Shown piece after piece: positions 1 to 12,300 of a stretch of DNA of 64,000 bases. The notes beneath the pieces are model-generated. The model saw only the letters and a program-made list of their open reading frames with translations. It was not told where the DNA came from and did no database searches. Each line of letters begins with the position of its first letter. The stretch's first letter is position 1. Where the stretch lies: the NCBI GenBank assembly GCA_002633005.1, contig NMRA01000271.1, positions 291,028 through 355,027 of the forward strand, in the 5' to 3' direction. Source of the DNA: Phoronis australis. Lineage: Eukaryota; Phoronida; Phoronidae. A program made the position numbers and the translations under genes.

Positions 1-119
1 GCCTCCTACCATACCGTCTCCTCAGCACCCCACCACAGCACTCCTCACCTTCCTGTTGTCCCACCTACCACCCCCTCTCTGCCTCCTACCATACCGTCAC
101 CTCAGCCCCTCACTCAGCA
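1..119. repeat. 80-bp tandem repeat in a GIGYF intron
   Basis: GCCTCCTACCATACCGTC occurs at position 1 and again at 81, followed both times by CCTCAGC, so about one and a half units of an 80-bp, C-rich repeat are visible. It probably continues left of the window. Confidence 0.6.
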
Positions 120-124
120 CCCAC

Positions 125-310
125 CTGCTGCTCCAGCTGCCTCTGCCTCTCCGCCTCCCTCCGTGCCATCTCTTCCTGTTGTCTCCTCATCTCCTCCCTC
201 AACCTCATCTCTTCCTCCTGCTGCCGCTGTAGTTCCTCCAATTTACGTTGCTTCTCCTCTTCTTCTCGAACCTGCTGCGCTCTTAGCTCTGCCTCCACCT
301 TCTCTCTCTC
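125..310 (-). CDS. GIGYF: GIGYF exon 16: charged coiled coil
   Basis: Encodes 62 residues starting EREKVEAELRAQQVREEEEK, with repeated ELQRQQEEEM and EMRRQQEEMARREAE motifs. This is the long R/E/Q single helix found downstream of the GGSVWD motif in GIGYF proteins. Donor GTGGGT at 124-119. The remaining coiled coil and C-terminus lie left of the window. Confidence 0.88.
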
Positions 311-3300
311 CTGAAAACAGCAGTACCTAATGCCAGTATGTTCAACAACAACTACACTGGCTTGAAGGGTCATGCACCAAACAGGAACTCAAAAGTCACT
401 AGGTGGCGCAAGTGAAACAGTCTAGCTATAGAGTGCATGCATTCAACACATGGTGACTCTTATTCAGCACAAGGCACTTCTACTGCAGCAGCGAAATAGA
501 GCGTAGTCCAGCTGTTCAACAAACCTTAACTTTACTGTGTGTGTAGGTGAGTTTCCAAGCCATCGCCTCTGTTTATGGCAACACTGGAGCCTAACATATG
601 GACAGCGATGACTTCGCAGTCTCAGCAAAGCACGACGCCAAAACAAGTCCACACTTCTGCCACTGCGCGATGCACACATGACAGAAACCTTCGCAAATTT
701 GAAAGTTTGGAAAGAACTGCGAGCTCGTAATTGCGCCAGAGCAAACTCAATAAGCTGTCACGACTTATCAGTACATGATCAAACTCAAAGACAAAAAACG
801 AGGCTATAGGTTAAGGTTATGCAGACCTTATCAGCACGTCTATTCATAGTAAAATATTTAAAAAACTATAAATTTTACTGTCACAGTCAGTAAAAGTACT
901 TATTTTCTGAAAGTACAAAATTTTTGACATTTCACCATTCCATTATTAATAGGGTCAAGGGACCATGCCTTCATATTAGTAAAATTTAGCAAATTAAAAA
1001 AGAAACATACATAAAACGCAAAACAACGCTACCAAAAACATGATCAAATTTTATTTGAAGTAAATGTTCAAAGTGAGATATCAAAAACGCTGTTACAGTT
1101 TTCTATATCATTTCATATTACGTAACTTTAAAAATTCTTCATAAAATCTTAAAACCCCTACGTTTTGAGAGGCCCTCATGAAAAAGTGGAAAATTTTAAA
1201 ATAACTAACAACATTTTTGAGAACAGTGCATAAATCATAGCATCTCAAAGTTTCATATGGATCCTATCAGCCATCTCTTGATATCAATTTCAAGTTAGTA
1301 GCCAAATTTGGCCACGAGGGTCCTTAAGGTAAGAGCCAAATCAATCCTTGTGTAGCCTAAGTGACAAACCTTTCTTATTTTTTCTTGTTCCATCCTCTGT
1401 ATGTCTTGTAATGATGGAGCTTGTGATGGTTCTATGTCCCACACACTGCCTCCCTGGGTCCAGGCACCTGCAGAATAGGTGTCAGACAGTTAAGAAAAAT
1501 AAAGCCTCAAAATATGGATACATTATACGCATCCGTCTGGAGAACAGTAAATCTTTTATCTCAGCGACAATCGGGGAAACTCTGGAAGCCTCACTTCTGA
1601 TCGAAAGTATACAGTGCTGTTTACTAGCTTTTTCCGTGTTTGTCAAAGCTGGTATCAAGTATTCAACATTGCAAGTACGATTGAGGACAACACTGGCTTC
1701 TGCGGATTCTACAGTTACCATACTTCTCTCGTTATTTCTGAACAACAAACGGGACTTTTGGCATGCTCAATGGAAATTCAACGCCTTTTTAGTACAACTA
1801 ATTAACCTCGATACCCTACCCCTTTCACAACTGGGAAAAATCTTAAAATAAAGGGCATCAAATTACCAAATTTGATTTTTGACATTTTAACTACTTCAAA
1901 AATATGGTTTTTACAACGACAAATTAAAATAACATAGACCTCCTTATAATTAATATCTTTCAAATATTCTCAAGGCTAAACGCAGAATTTAACCCTTATC
2001 CTGCTAAGCCTCTATTCAGACAACTTTCCCTGTGTGCTAAGCTAAGTAGGTCACCACTGCTGCTATGCACTGGGCTGTTATGAAGGTCACTCAGATTAAT
2101 GACCTAACATTTTTAAATTGGAAATTTGAAGGGGTAATGTCAATTTCACATAAAAGTAGTCTGCACAAAAGTTGTTCAGAATTTAATGGAGTTTTTCACC
2201 ATATACATATCTTTACCATCGTCTTGCTGTGAATAATTCTATTAACTTTCAAACTGGACACCCTTTGTTTTTATCTGTTTTCGCACATGAGAACATTATA
2301 GCTGACACTCAAAAACCGTAATAAGCATTTTTAAAAGGGAATTCATGGGATTTGCATGTTTAANAAAACAGCAGTACCTAATGCCAGTATGTTCAACAAC
2401 AACTACACTGGCTTGAAGGGTCATGCACCAAACAGGAACTCAAAAGTCACTAGGTGGCGCAAGTGAAACAGCCTAGCTATAGAGTGCATGCATTCAACAC
2501 ATGGTGACTCTTATTCAGCCCAAGGCACTTCAACTGCAGCAGCGAAATGTCGCGGAGTCCAGCTGTTCAACAAACCTTAACTTTACTGTGTGTGTAGGTG
2601 AGTTTCCAAGCTGGAGTCTAACATGTGGACAGCGATGACTTCGCTGTCTCAGCAAAGCACGATGCCAAAACGAGTCCACACTTCTGCCACTGCGTGATGC
2701 ACACATGACAGAAACCTTCGCAAATTTGAAAGTTTGGAAAGAACTGCGAGCTCGTAATTGCGCCAGAGCAAACTCAATAAGATGTCACGACTTATCGGTA
2801 CGTGATCAAACTCAAAGACAAAAAATGGGTGCAATGAGGCTATAGGATAAAGGTTATGCAGACCTTATCGACACGTCTATTCATAGTAAAATATCTAAAA
2901 AAAACTATAAATTTTACTGCCACAGTCAGTAAAAGTACTTATTTTCTAAATGTAGAAAGATTTTTGAGTTTTCACCAATCCCTTATTAATTGTGTCAAGG
3001 AACCACACCTTCATATTTATAGTAAAATTTAGCAAATTAAAAAAAAACGGACATGAAACCCAAAACAACGCTATCAAAAACACGATCAAATTTTATTTAA
3101 AGTAAATGTTAGAAGTGAGATATCAAAAACGCTGTTACAGTTTTCTATATCATTTCATAATACGTAACTTTAAAAATTGTTCATAATTAAACCCCTACGT
3201 TTTGAGAGCCCCTCATGAAAAAGTGGAAAATTTTAAAATACCTATAAACAACATTTTTGAGAACAGTGCATAAATCATACTATCACAAAGTTTCATATGA

Positions 3301-6300
3301 ATCCAATCAGCCATCTCTGGATATCAATTTCCAAAATTAGAAGCCAAATTTGGCCATGAGAGTCCTTAATGTAAGAGCCAAATCAATCCTCATGCAGCCT
3401 AAGTGACAAACCTTTCTTATTTTTTCTTGTTCCATCCTCTGTATGTCTTGTAATGAAGGAGCTTGTGATGGTTCTATGTCCCACACACTGCCTCCCTGGG
3501 TCCAGGCACCTGCCGAATAGGCGTCAGACAGTTAAGAAAATAAAGCCTCAAAATACGGATACATTATACGCATCCGTCTGGATAACGGTAAATCTTTTAT
3601 CTCAACGACAATCGGGGAAAATCTGGAAGCCTCACTTCTGATCGAAAGTACTACAGTGCTGTCTACTAGCATTTTCCATGTTTGTCAAAGCTGGTATCAA
3701 ATATTCAACATTGCAAGTACGGTTGAGGACAACACTGGCTTCTGCGGATTCTACAGTTACCATACTTCTCTTGATATTTCTGAACAACAAACGGGACTTT
3801 TCACACACTTTTGAAGGTACTTCAAGGCATGCTCAATGGAAATTCAACGCCTTTTTAGTACAACTAATTAATCTCGATACCCTACCCCTTTCACAACTGG
3901 GAAAAATCTTAAAATAAAGGGCATCAAATTACCAAATTTGATTTTTGACATTTTAATTACTTCAAAAATATGGTTTTTACAACGACAAATTAAAATAACA
4001 TAGACCTCCTTATAATTAATATCTTTCAAATATTCTCAAGGCTAAACGCAGAATTTAAGCGGCCTTTTATGAACAAAATTCAAACCTGAGGCTCTAAGCT
4101 GATGGGCTTTACAAGAGTGTGCGAACTCTGTAATACATATGGAGTTCTAAAAACCATACACCACGTCACTCGAGTTCAACTGTAACAACAGGCACTGCTT
4201 ACCGGAGACTGGAGGGTTGTTACCAGGCCAGGCAGACTCATCCTCTGTGCTAGGTTGAGACATGGAACGCTGGAAGTTGGCATGGTGTAGATCACTGGGC
4301 TGAGACATGGACCGATGCATTGAGTTGGCCTCGGACGTGGGCGGGGACCTGCGATGGAGGAGACAGCAAGTGAGCGTTGGCACCATTGTGACAGACAAGC
4401 ACTACGAACTAGATGAGGAGTTAACCAGGTAATACAAACTTAAATATTTAGTCGCCAAAGTATGGGAGCAAATAGCCTAATACTATTAGCCATACTTACA
4501 TTAAAGACCACAGACCAAATCGCACAACCTATAAACACCTGAACTCTTTCACTTCACACTTTATAGCACGCACAGCTCTTTCCCAGTGCGAATGAAATTT
4601 CGAGGAAATTTGGGTGCACAAACAAAAATGCAACGGAATTGTTGTTATTAATTGTACTTGGTTCTGAAAGTTTTTGTATATCGTCTTATAGTTGAAATTC
4701 AGCTTACGAGTTCGACTCATGAACAGTTTGCAACGTAACATTTACGATTGAATATCTAGCTGCCATAGCTTTGATCCAACCACCGTTGAAAAATGGCTCT
4801 AAATTTCGAGAAAAAAAATTATTTCACTGAAATTTTTCTACTGAACGAAAGACTAACGTAAAGTGACCGTATGATGTCATAAAGTGCCCTCCTTGTACAG
4901 CTAAAAAATACACAACTGAAGGCAGGTACCTAAAATGCCAAATGGCAGCATTGATATCTGGGCAAGTCGTGCACGACGTCGCCAAAAGGAAACTTTGGCA
5001 GTGAAAGAGTTAAGAGACGCGACATTACAAGACTCGGTCATTACACGCCAGTCACTGCGACCGCTTACCTGGGCGAGGCCTTCTGCGCCATCTGTTGAAG
5101 GAGCTGCTGTTGGTGCTGCTTCAAGAAGAGCTGCTGAATAAGCGCCATCTGTTGAGGCTGGGTTAACTTACTGAAATCTTCCTGCTGCTGAAGCTGTTGT
5201 ACTATCATCTGCATTTGAATTTGTTGCCTAAGACACACACATAGAGAAACGGGTTTATTATTGGATGGACTCATTAGAGTGTTCTGACTGGACATGAATC
5301 TAAAAATCCTTAACCCATGACCAGCGTCGGGGCTATTTTCTTCTCTGTGAAACAAAGAAAAGTTACTCAATGTCTGCAGGTATATATTACTTTTTTTTGA
5401 ACTCCGTGCCTTGTCCCCACAACCGTAGCCAACTCACCTGAAGCACTACCTTTTTGTTGTCTTTGTGGGGAAGTTTTCAAATTTGCTATAAACCTTTATG
5501 AGTTCATGTAGGTTATAGAATACTATTCACTTTTAATGTCGTGGATAGACTAAAGCTTTTAAAATACATCTGAATTGGTAATAAATCTGCAGCACTACCT
5601 TTAGTTTCATTTTGTTTTGCCAATAACCAGTTAACTAGAGTTTACACACCAGCAAACTTCCACAAGTTGGTCGATACTACCACCATTTTACAAACTCGTC
5701 TTAGGAACGAGACACACACATGATCCCCAATGCAGCAAGCTAGACCGTCCGTCTAGACCAATTTGAGTAACGTATCCGGATAGCAGCAATGGCAAACACC
5801 ACTGTCAGATGCACCACTACAACGCAACAACAACAACCGCGACGGCATCCGACTCCGGCGAAGGGAAGGAGCAGGTGCCCAAACGTTCCCAACAAAAGCG
5901 TTGACACTAGTGCTAAGACTACCTACACAGTAGCAGTGAACTCTTACCTCATGATAGCTGACTGCTGTAGTAATTGTTGCTGCATAATCATCTGCTGCTG
6001 CTGTTTCAACAGCTGCTGTTTGAGTTGATCAGTGGCCGAGTCCACTGAGCCAGCGTTGTTCTGCAACAGACAGCAGCACTGCAAGGTTTGATCTTACTAC
6101 CAACGGGTGCAGCTTCATGCATAGAGCTACAGTACAAGACAAAAGTATCGCACTAGAACTACCGCTTTGCCATCACCGCGGCTACTTCTGCAGTTAACAG
6201 CACGAAGGACTGGTATACAACTATAATGGGGGCAAAATTCCAAATAAAGATTGGCTTCGCCACTTTGCTAGCCTTCCTGACATTTTGTCCTTCATTCTCA

Positions 6301-9300
6301 GTCACAAGGAAAGACTACTCTAACTGATGGAGAGCTTGGCTTCCGCCTAGCCGTCATAACAGGGAATTCCAGGTCATTATGTCTGAACACTTTTGGCTTG
6401 TACAATAGACTTGATTTTACTAACAAGGCAGTTTCATATAGGCGTGGGGCAACATTGTGATATGGCAAATTTGGACTGCAACAGAATTATAGAAGAAAAC
6501 TTTACTAAACAACAACTGTGTCCACAAGAATATGATTCTTAGGGAAAAGTGGAATCTTCATAGTAGGAAGAATAGCCACAGATGTGTCAATAAGACGACA
6601 GCTTGGTACAGCTGCTTCTAACTCCAACATTCAAAACAAAAAGCTGAAGCAGAAACCGATACGAATATAAAGAAAAAGTTAAGCATTCACGGTGAATTAT
6701 CCTAAAAATTTCAAAAAACTTCTTTTCGGCTCGCTGCGACTCCAGTACTTACAAGTAACGGGGGAGGTGACTGGCCCGGCATGAAGGGAATACGGCCCCA
6801 TCTTTTAATAAGTTCACCTACAACAGACAAGCGTGATGAGTGAGGGTTCGCGCGTAGATACACTGACAAGAGCTACTAAGCGATAGCCACATTCCAAAAT
6901 ACACTCTTACGTCTGAGAGGTAAGAAACTGATTCCGGCCAAGACAACAGCGGCGTCATCGCACGTAATGCCAGGAACTTAAATATTATAATAGAGCTTGA
7001 TGGGAATTTTCTCAGATCTGTCTTGCAACCCACGGAACTGAGAGTATAAATGTAAACAAATCTTCAAACAAACAACAAAAAGTTAGCAGCACAGCAACAT
7101 GTGAAACCCAATGGCACAAAAACTAACCAGAAAAAGTGCCTGCCGGAAGTGAGGGACTACGGGGGGAATAGTTTCGTTCGGCGGTTGCCGTACAACACCT
7201 TCAACTTCAGCCAATGTGTCATACAACGGGGAGGAAATCGCANTCAATGTCTGCCCTGTCCCCACAACCGTAGCCAACTCACCTGAAGCACTACCTTTTT
7301 GTTGTCTTTGTGGGGAAGTTATCAAATTTGCTATAAACCTTATGAGTTCATGTAGGTTATAGAATACTATTCACTTTTAATGTCGTGGATAGACTAAAGC
7401 TTTTAAAATACATTTGAATTGGTAATAAATCTGCAGCACTACCTTTAGATTCGTTTTGTTTTGCCAATAACCAGTTAACTAGAGTTTACACACCAGCAAA
7501 CTTCCACAAGTTGGTCGATACTACCACCATTTTACGAACTCGTCTGAGGAACGAGACACACACACACGATCCCCAATGCAGCAAGCCAGACCATGCGTCT
7601 AGACCAATTTGAGTAACGTATCCGGATAGCAGCAATGGCAAACACCATTGTCAGATGCACCACTACAACGCAATAACAACAACCGCAACGGCACCCGACT
7701 CAGGCGAAGGGAAGGAGCAGGTGCCCAAACGTTCCCATCAAAAGCGTTGACCCTAGTACTAAGACTACCTACACAGTAGTAGTGAACTCTTACCTCATGA
7801 TAGCTGACTGTTGTAGTAATTGTTGCTGAATAATCATCTGCTGCTGCTGCTGTTTCAACAGCTGCTGTTTGAGTTGATCAGTGGCCGCGTCCACTGAGCC
7901 AGCGTTGTTCTGCAACAGACAGCAGCACTGCTAGGTTTGATCTTACTACCAACGAGTGCAGCTTCATGCACAGAGCTACATTACAAGACAAAAGTAACCA
8001 GACAAGCCATCACGGCGGCTACTTCTGCAGTTAACAGCACAAAGGACTTGTATATAACTATAACGGAGGCAAAATTCCAAATAAAGACTGGCTTCGCCAC
8101 CTTGCTAGCATTCCTGACATTTTGTCCTTCATCCTCAGTCACAAGGAAAGACTACCCTAACTGATGGAGAGCTTGGCTTCCGTCTAGCCGTCATAACAGG
8201 GAATTCCAGGTCATTATGTCTGAATACTTTTGGCTTGTACAATAGACTTGATTATACTAACAAGGCAGTTTCATATAGGCGTGGGGCAACAGTGTGATAT
8301 GGCAAATTTGGACTGCAACAGAATTACAGAAGAAAACTTTACTAAACAACAACTGTGACCACAAGAATATGATTCTTTGGGAAAAGTGGAATCTTCAAAG
8401 TAGGAAGAATAGCTACAGATGTGTCAATAGGACGACAGCTTGGTACAGCTGCGTCTAACTCCAACATTCAAAACAAAAAGCTGAAGCAGAAACCGATAAG
8501 AATATAAAGAAAAAGTTATTAAAAGCATTCATGGTGAATTATACTGAAAATTTCAAATTCTTCTTTTCAGCTCGCTGTGACTCCAGTACTTACAAGTAAC
8601 GGGGGAGGTGACTGGCCCGGCATGAAGGGAATACGGCCCCATCTTTTAATAAGTTCACCTACAACAGACAAGCGTGACGAGTGAGGGTTCACGCATAGAT
8701 ACACTGGCAAGAGCTACTAAGCGATAGCCACATTCCAAAATACACTCTTACGTCTGAGAGGTAAGAAACTGATTCCGGCCAAGACAACAGCGGCGTCATC
8801 GCACGTAATGCCAGGAACTTAAATATTATAATAGAGCTTGATGGGAATTTTCTCAGATCTGTCTTGCAACCCACGGAACTGAGAGTATAAATGTAAACAA
8901 ATCTTCAAACAAACAACAAAAAGTTAGCAGCACAGCAACATGTGAAACCCAATGGCACAAAAACTAACCAGAAAAAGTGCCTGCCGGAAGTGAGGGACTA
9001 CGGGGGGAATAGTTTCGTTCGGCGATTGCCGTACAACACCTTCAACTTCAGCCAATGTGTCATACAACGGGGAGGAAATCGCAGATTAGCCCGAAGCCCT
9101 GAGAGATTACTGGCAGTGAAACATTCGGTTGAGCTAAACTTGCAGGTTTCTCACCTAAGGGTTGAAATCTCTCATCACAGCCTCGCTTCACAGACAAACT
9201 CATGGTAAAATAACCGGCACTGAACCACTCAGCCATTTCACTGGATGTGAAGGGACCTGGAACAAATTGATACAAAACACCTCAGGCAAAGGTTAACGAA

Positions 9301-12300
9301 CATTATGTACTCAATAAGAACACAGACGCCATTTTGTGGAGATAACCTCTGAGATAAACGGCAAAGAAACTGAAAATCTTGAAGAAGTTCATGTTTCACA
9401 ATATGGTAAAACCTCACCAATTTTGGGCAAAATTACTCACAAAACTAATGATTTCTCATTTCAAGTTCTGGCATTCTTGTGAATGCCTGCAATTCTTTTA
9501 AACATATTACTATTCACAATTAAGCCCTGTTCAGAGTCCAGGGTGTAATTTTCGTACTCAAAATTGAATACAAAATAATTTTTTTTTGACAATTTTTCTT
9601 TCTACTTTATGGAAATGAACTAAAGACAAGTGTCTATTATTCTGCACTCCAGTACATTATGATTTATACGATTGACTGTCTAATCCTAGTTTGCACTAGA
9701 TGACCCCAGCACTAAAGCTAGGATTTCCAGTTTGTATAATACTCAAAGTGTCAACTTTTTCACAAAACTTTCACTTTCCACTAGAGTTTGTAGCTAGAAT
9801 TTAGGGTCATCAAATGGACTAGAAACTCACCTACGTCAACCGTCATGTGCAGCAAAATAGACACTTACCTCAAGATACTATTAGAGCAGGACGGAAAAGG
9901 TCAAATATGACTTCTAGGATTTCGAATTTAGAGATTAGACTGCAGCCTCCGATTGACAGGGCCTTCAAAGTACGGTTCCTAAGTTCACGATACTTCTTGT
10001 TGAACCAGCGTCCGCCAATGTATTAGTTAAATACTGACTTGGAAAACAACACATGACAGCAAAGTCTGTACCAGTTCACAGGCCAACTAAAGAAGAGCTG
10101 ATCATAACAATGGTGCAACCTGCAGTTCAGGCTGCAGAGAAACAATCAAGCTGGATTCCCTTGAACTGGCCACGTCACCCTTGTAGCAGCTTTCAATTTT
10201 CAATACTGCACCTCAGGTGAGAGAGCATACCTTGCAGGTCGCCTTGAGGGTCCATGTAAAACCACTTTTTAGCATCTTCATGGTCCAGCGGTACACCTCC
10301 ACTTTCTATTTTGGCTTTGGCATTGGACTTTTCCTCCTCCTGCAAGAGTAACAACAGGCACCACTTAACACTTCTAGGGATACCTTAAACACGTCAATTT
10401 CTAACTTCAATGACTAATTTTAGATCAACAAGCACATCTATATAATATTCAAAAACAAAAAAATGGCCCAACTACTACAGAGCTGGGCAACATGTGGACA
10501 TGAAAGGTTTAAAGCAATACGGTTAAAACAAGAGCTATCTGGATTAAATGTAAGCACCAAAAACCAACCTTCTGACAACAAAAAGGAATAATCCAATTGA
10601 GTATACACCACTTCGTTTTGTAGTCAGTTATAGTGGTCCCAGGTTCTGAGAACAAGGTTTCTCCACTGAATATCAGATAAAACCCAAGATCCCTGCAAGT
10701 GATTAGTGTCATGACATTTACATATATCCAGGTTCTCATTCACTCAGGAACTTGAACCAGAGGAGCAGGAGACACTTCTCAGTTGTGTAGACAGGATTTG
10801 AACACAGATTTCATGAAAGGAGACCGGAGCTCAAGCCACTGTCTCCTAATAGAAGCTGATGACACAAAACTGATAATGAAACTTTGAGTTCTCGACAAAT
10901 AATAGGCTTTCAATTAGGGATAAAGTGAAGAAGTTCTGCGCCGGAACATTTTAGCTAGGTACGAGAGAAAGCAATGGGAGCCTTTCGAGTGGCAACGTAG
11001 CGGCAGATCACACGGGACTGGATACTGGTGACCTCTAGAGGATGTGGAGGTAATTTAACTTTTGATTAAAACGCATCAAGTCTCATTACAAACACTGTAA
11101 AAGGATTTTATCATGAAGTAAAGATGTTCCCTTATGTCACCCACTGCCAAGAAGGGGTATCTCCTCAGCTGACAAAACGGTCACCAGTGCCACGTTATCA
11201 GCCTCCACAGCTTTCTGAAAGTCTGCCCTTATAACACATACCTCAGCCGTCCATGTGTCAACCATGTCTACTGCAGCTCTAGCCAAGTGGTCAAAGTTAT
11301 CCTCCTCCATTGTATCACCATTGACTTTGACACTATCCAACACCTCGGACGCCACTCGTTCGGCACTACTCTCACTGCTAACAGTGTCATTAGGTGGCGC
11401 TGCATTAGAAACTGGCTTCTCTTCTACAGACTGCGACTGCAACAATTTGTCCACTTCAGTTGTATTCACCACAGTAGACGCAGACTTTATATCAGTTTCA
11501 GAGTCCTGTCTCTGTTTAATATCAACATTATTTTGAGATCCCGAGGACGCTCGGTCCTCTGCAGAACTGGATTCCTTCAATGAAATTGGCTTGTCTATTT
11601 CAGTCAGATCTTTGCCAGCTTTCCTGGATTCCTGAAGAAGTAGAAGACAATTCAGCAAACACAGTATGTATGCGCTATGGACTATAATAAAGCCAGCAAG
11701 AGAAAAACTATTCTCTAAAATACAGCCTTGACAACTGTTATTGCAACTTACACCAATCAAGGACATTATTCATATATCACATGAAGTGGTGGTCAATGTT
11801 TTCTCACCTCAACAAAAGTTAAAGCCACCCAGCTAAATGACTGCCACTCTAAAACAGTTGATTTGTCAGTTCCATGAATGTGTTGGTGAAACATGTACTC
11901 TGCCAAGTGGCATTGACGTCACCGACACCACTGGCACCATGACACCCAATTCACATACCAAACAGTTTCTTATGGAAGCCATGTCTTCATTAACATGCTC
12001 CAGACACGATTTTTATTCGAGTCTGGCATTAATTAGGTAAAAGAAGAACAATTGAAAAGAACAAAGCGGAGCATTGAAATGCGCCCATGAGAGCACTGCA
12101 AACGGTATGCTTCTATGGGTGTTTTTTAGTATCACAAAAATGGTCATTAGACGGCGCAGAAGGTGGCACCGTCTCTGTAACACACAAGTGCTTGCTAAAT
12201 TTCATGAAAATAAGCCAAGGAACTTCTAAGATTTAGAGGCAAACATGAAAAACAATTGATAATAGGGGGCACAGCTATAGTCCGATTGGTCGAAAATTAT

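Larger units (their letters stand above)
314..1992. repeat. Left member of a tandem duplicate pair (haplotype A)
   Basis: Aligns with 2365-4056 nearly base for base, with scattered SNPs and small indels. It includes one GIGYF exon (1370-1467). The copies part company at a TTAA (1989-1992), where this copy carries a mobile-element insertion and the other does not. Confidence 0.88.
2365..4056. repeat. Right member of the tandem duplicate pair (haplotype B)
   Basis: Position 2365 matches position 314 and the alignment runs to the TTAA at 4053-4056. It contains the GIGYF exon 3412-3509. Beyond 4056 the sequence is single-copy and continues into exon 4203-4348. Confidence 0.88.
5369..7242. repeat. 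Left member of the second tandem duplicate pair
   Basis: Aligns with 7244-9083 and carries GIGYF exons at 5948-6060 and 6753-6817. Copies differ by SNPs, small indels (for example an 18-base difference near 6150-6180) and about 30 bases near the left end. This copy stops at the N, whereas the other runs on into GYF exon 9155-9256. Confidence 0.88.
7244..9083. repeat. Right member of the second tandem duplicate pair
   Basis: Carries GIGYF exons 7794-7909 and 8594-8658 and continues through GAGGAAATCGCAGATTAGCC into single-copy sequence, so this copy is contiguous with the GYF domain exon. Confidence 0.88.

Noticed and set aside
1348-1851. 167-codon plus-strand open frame
   Set aside because: It overlaps the minus-strand GGSVWD exon of GIGYF and has no recognisable domain. 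Its twin at 3453-3917 is broken, so it is an antisense shadow plus intron.
5369-9083. Real internal exon duplication in GIGYF
   Set aside because: The exon phases do not allow both copies in one frame, and the junction is a single N as at three other places.
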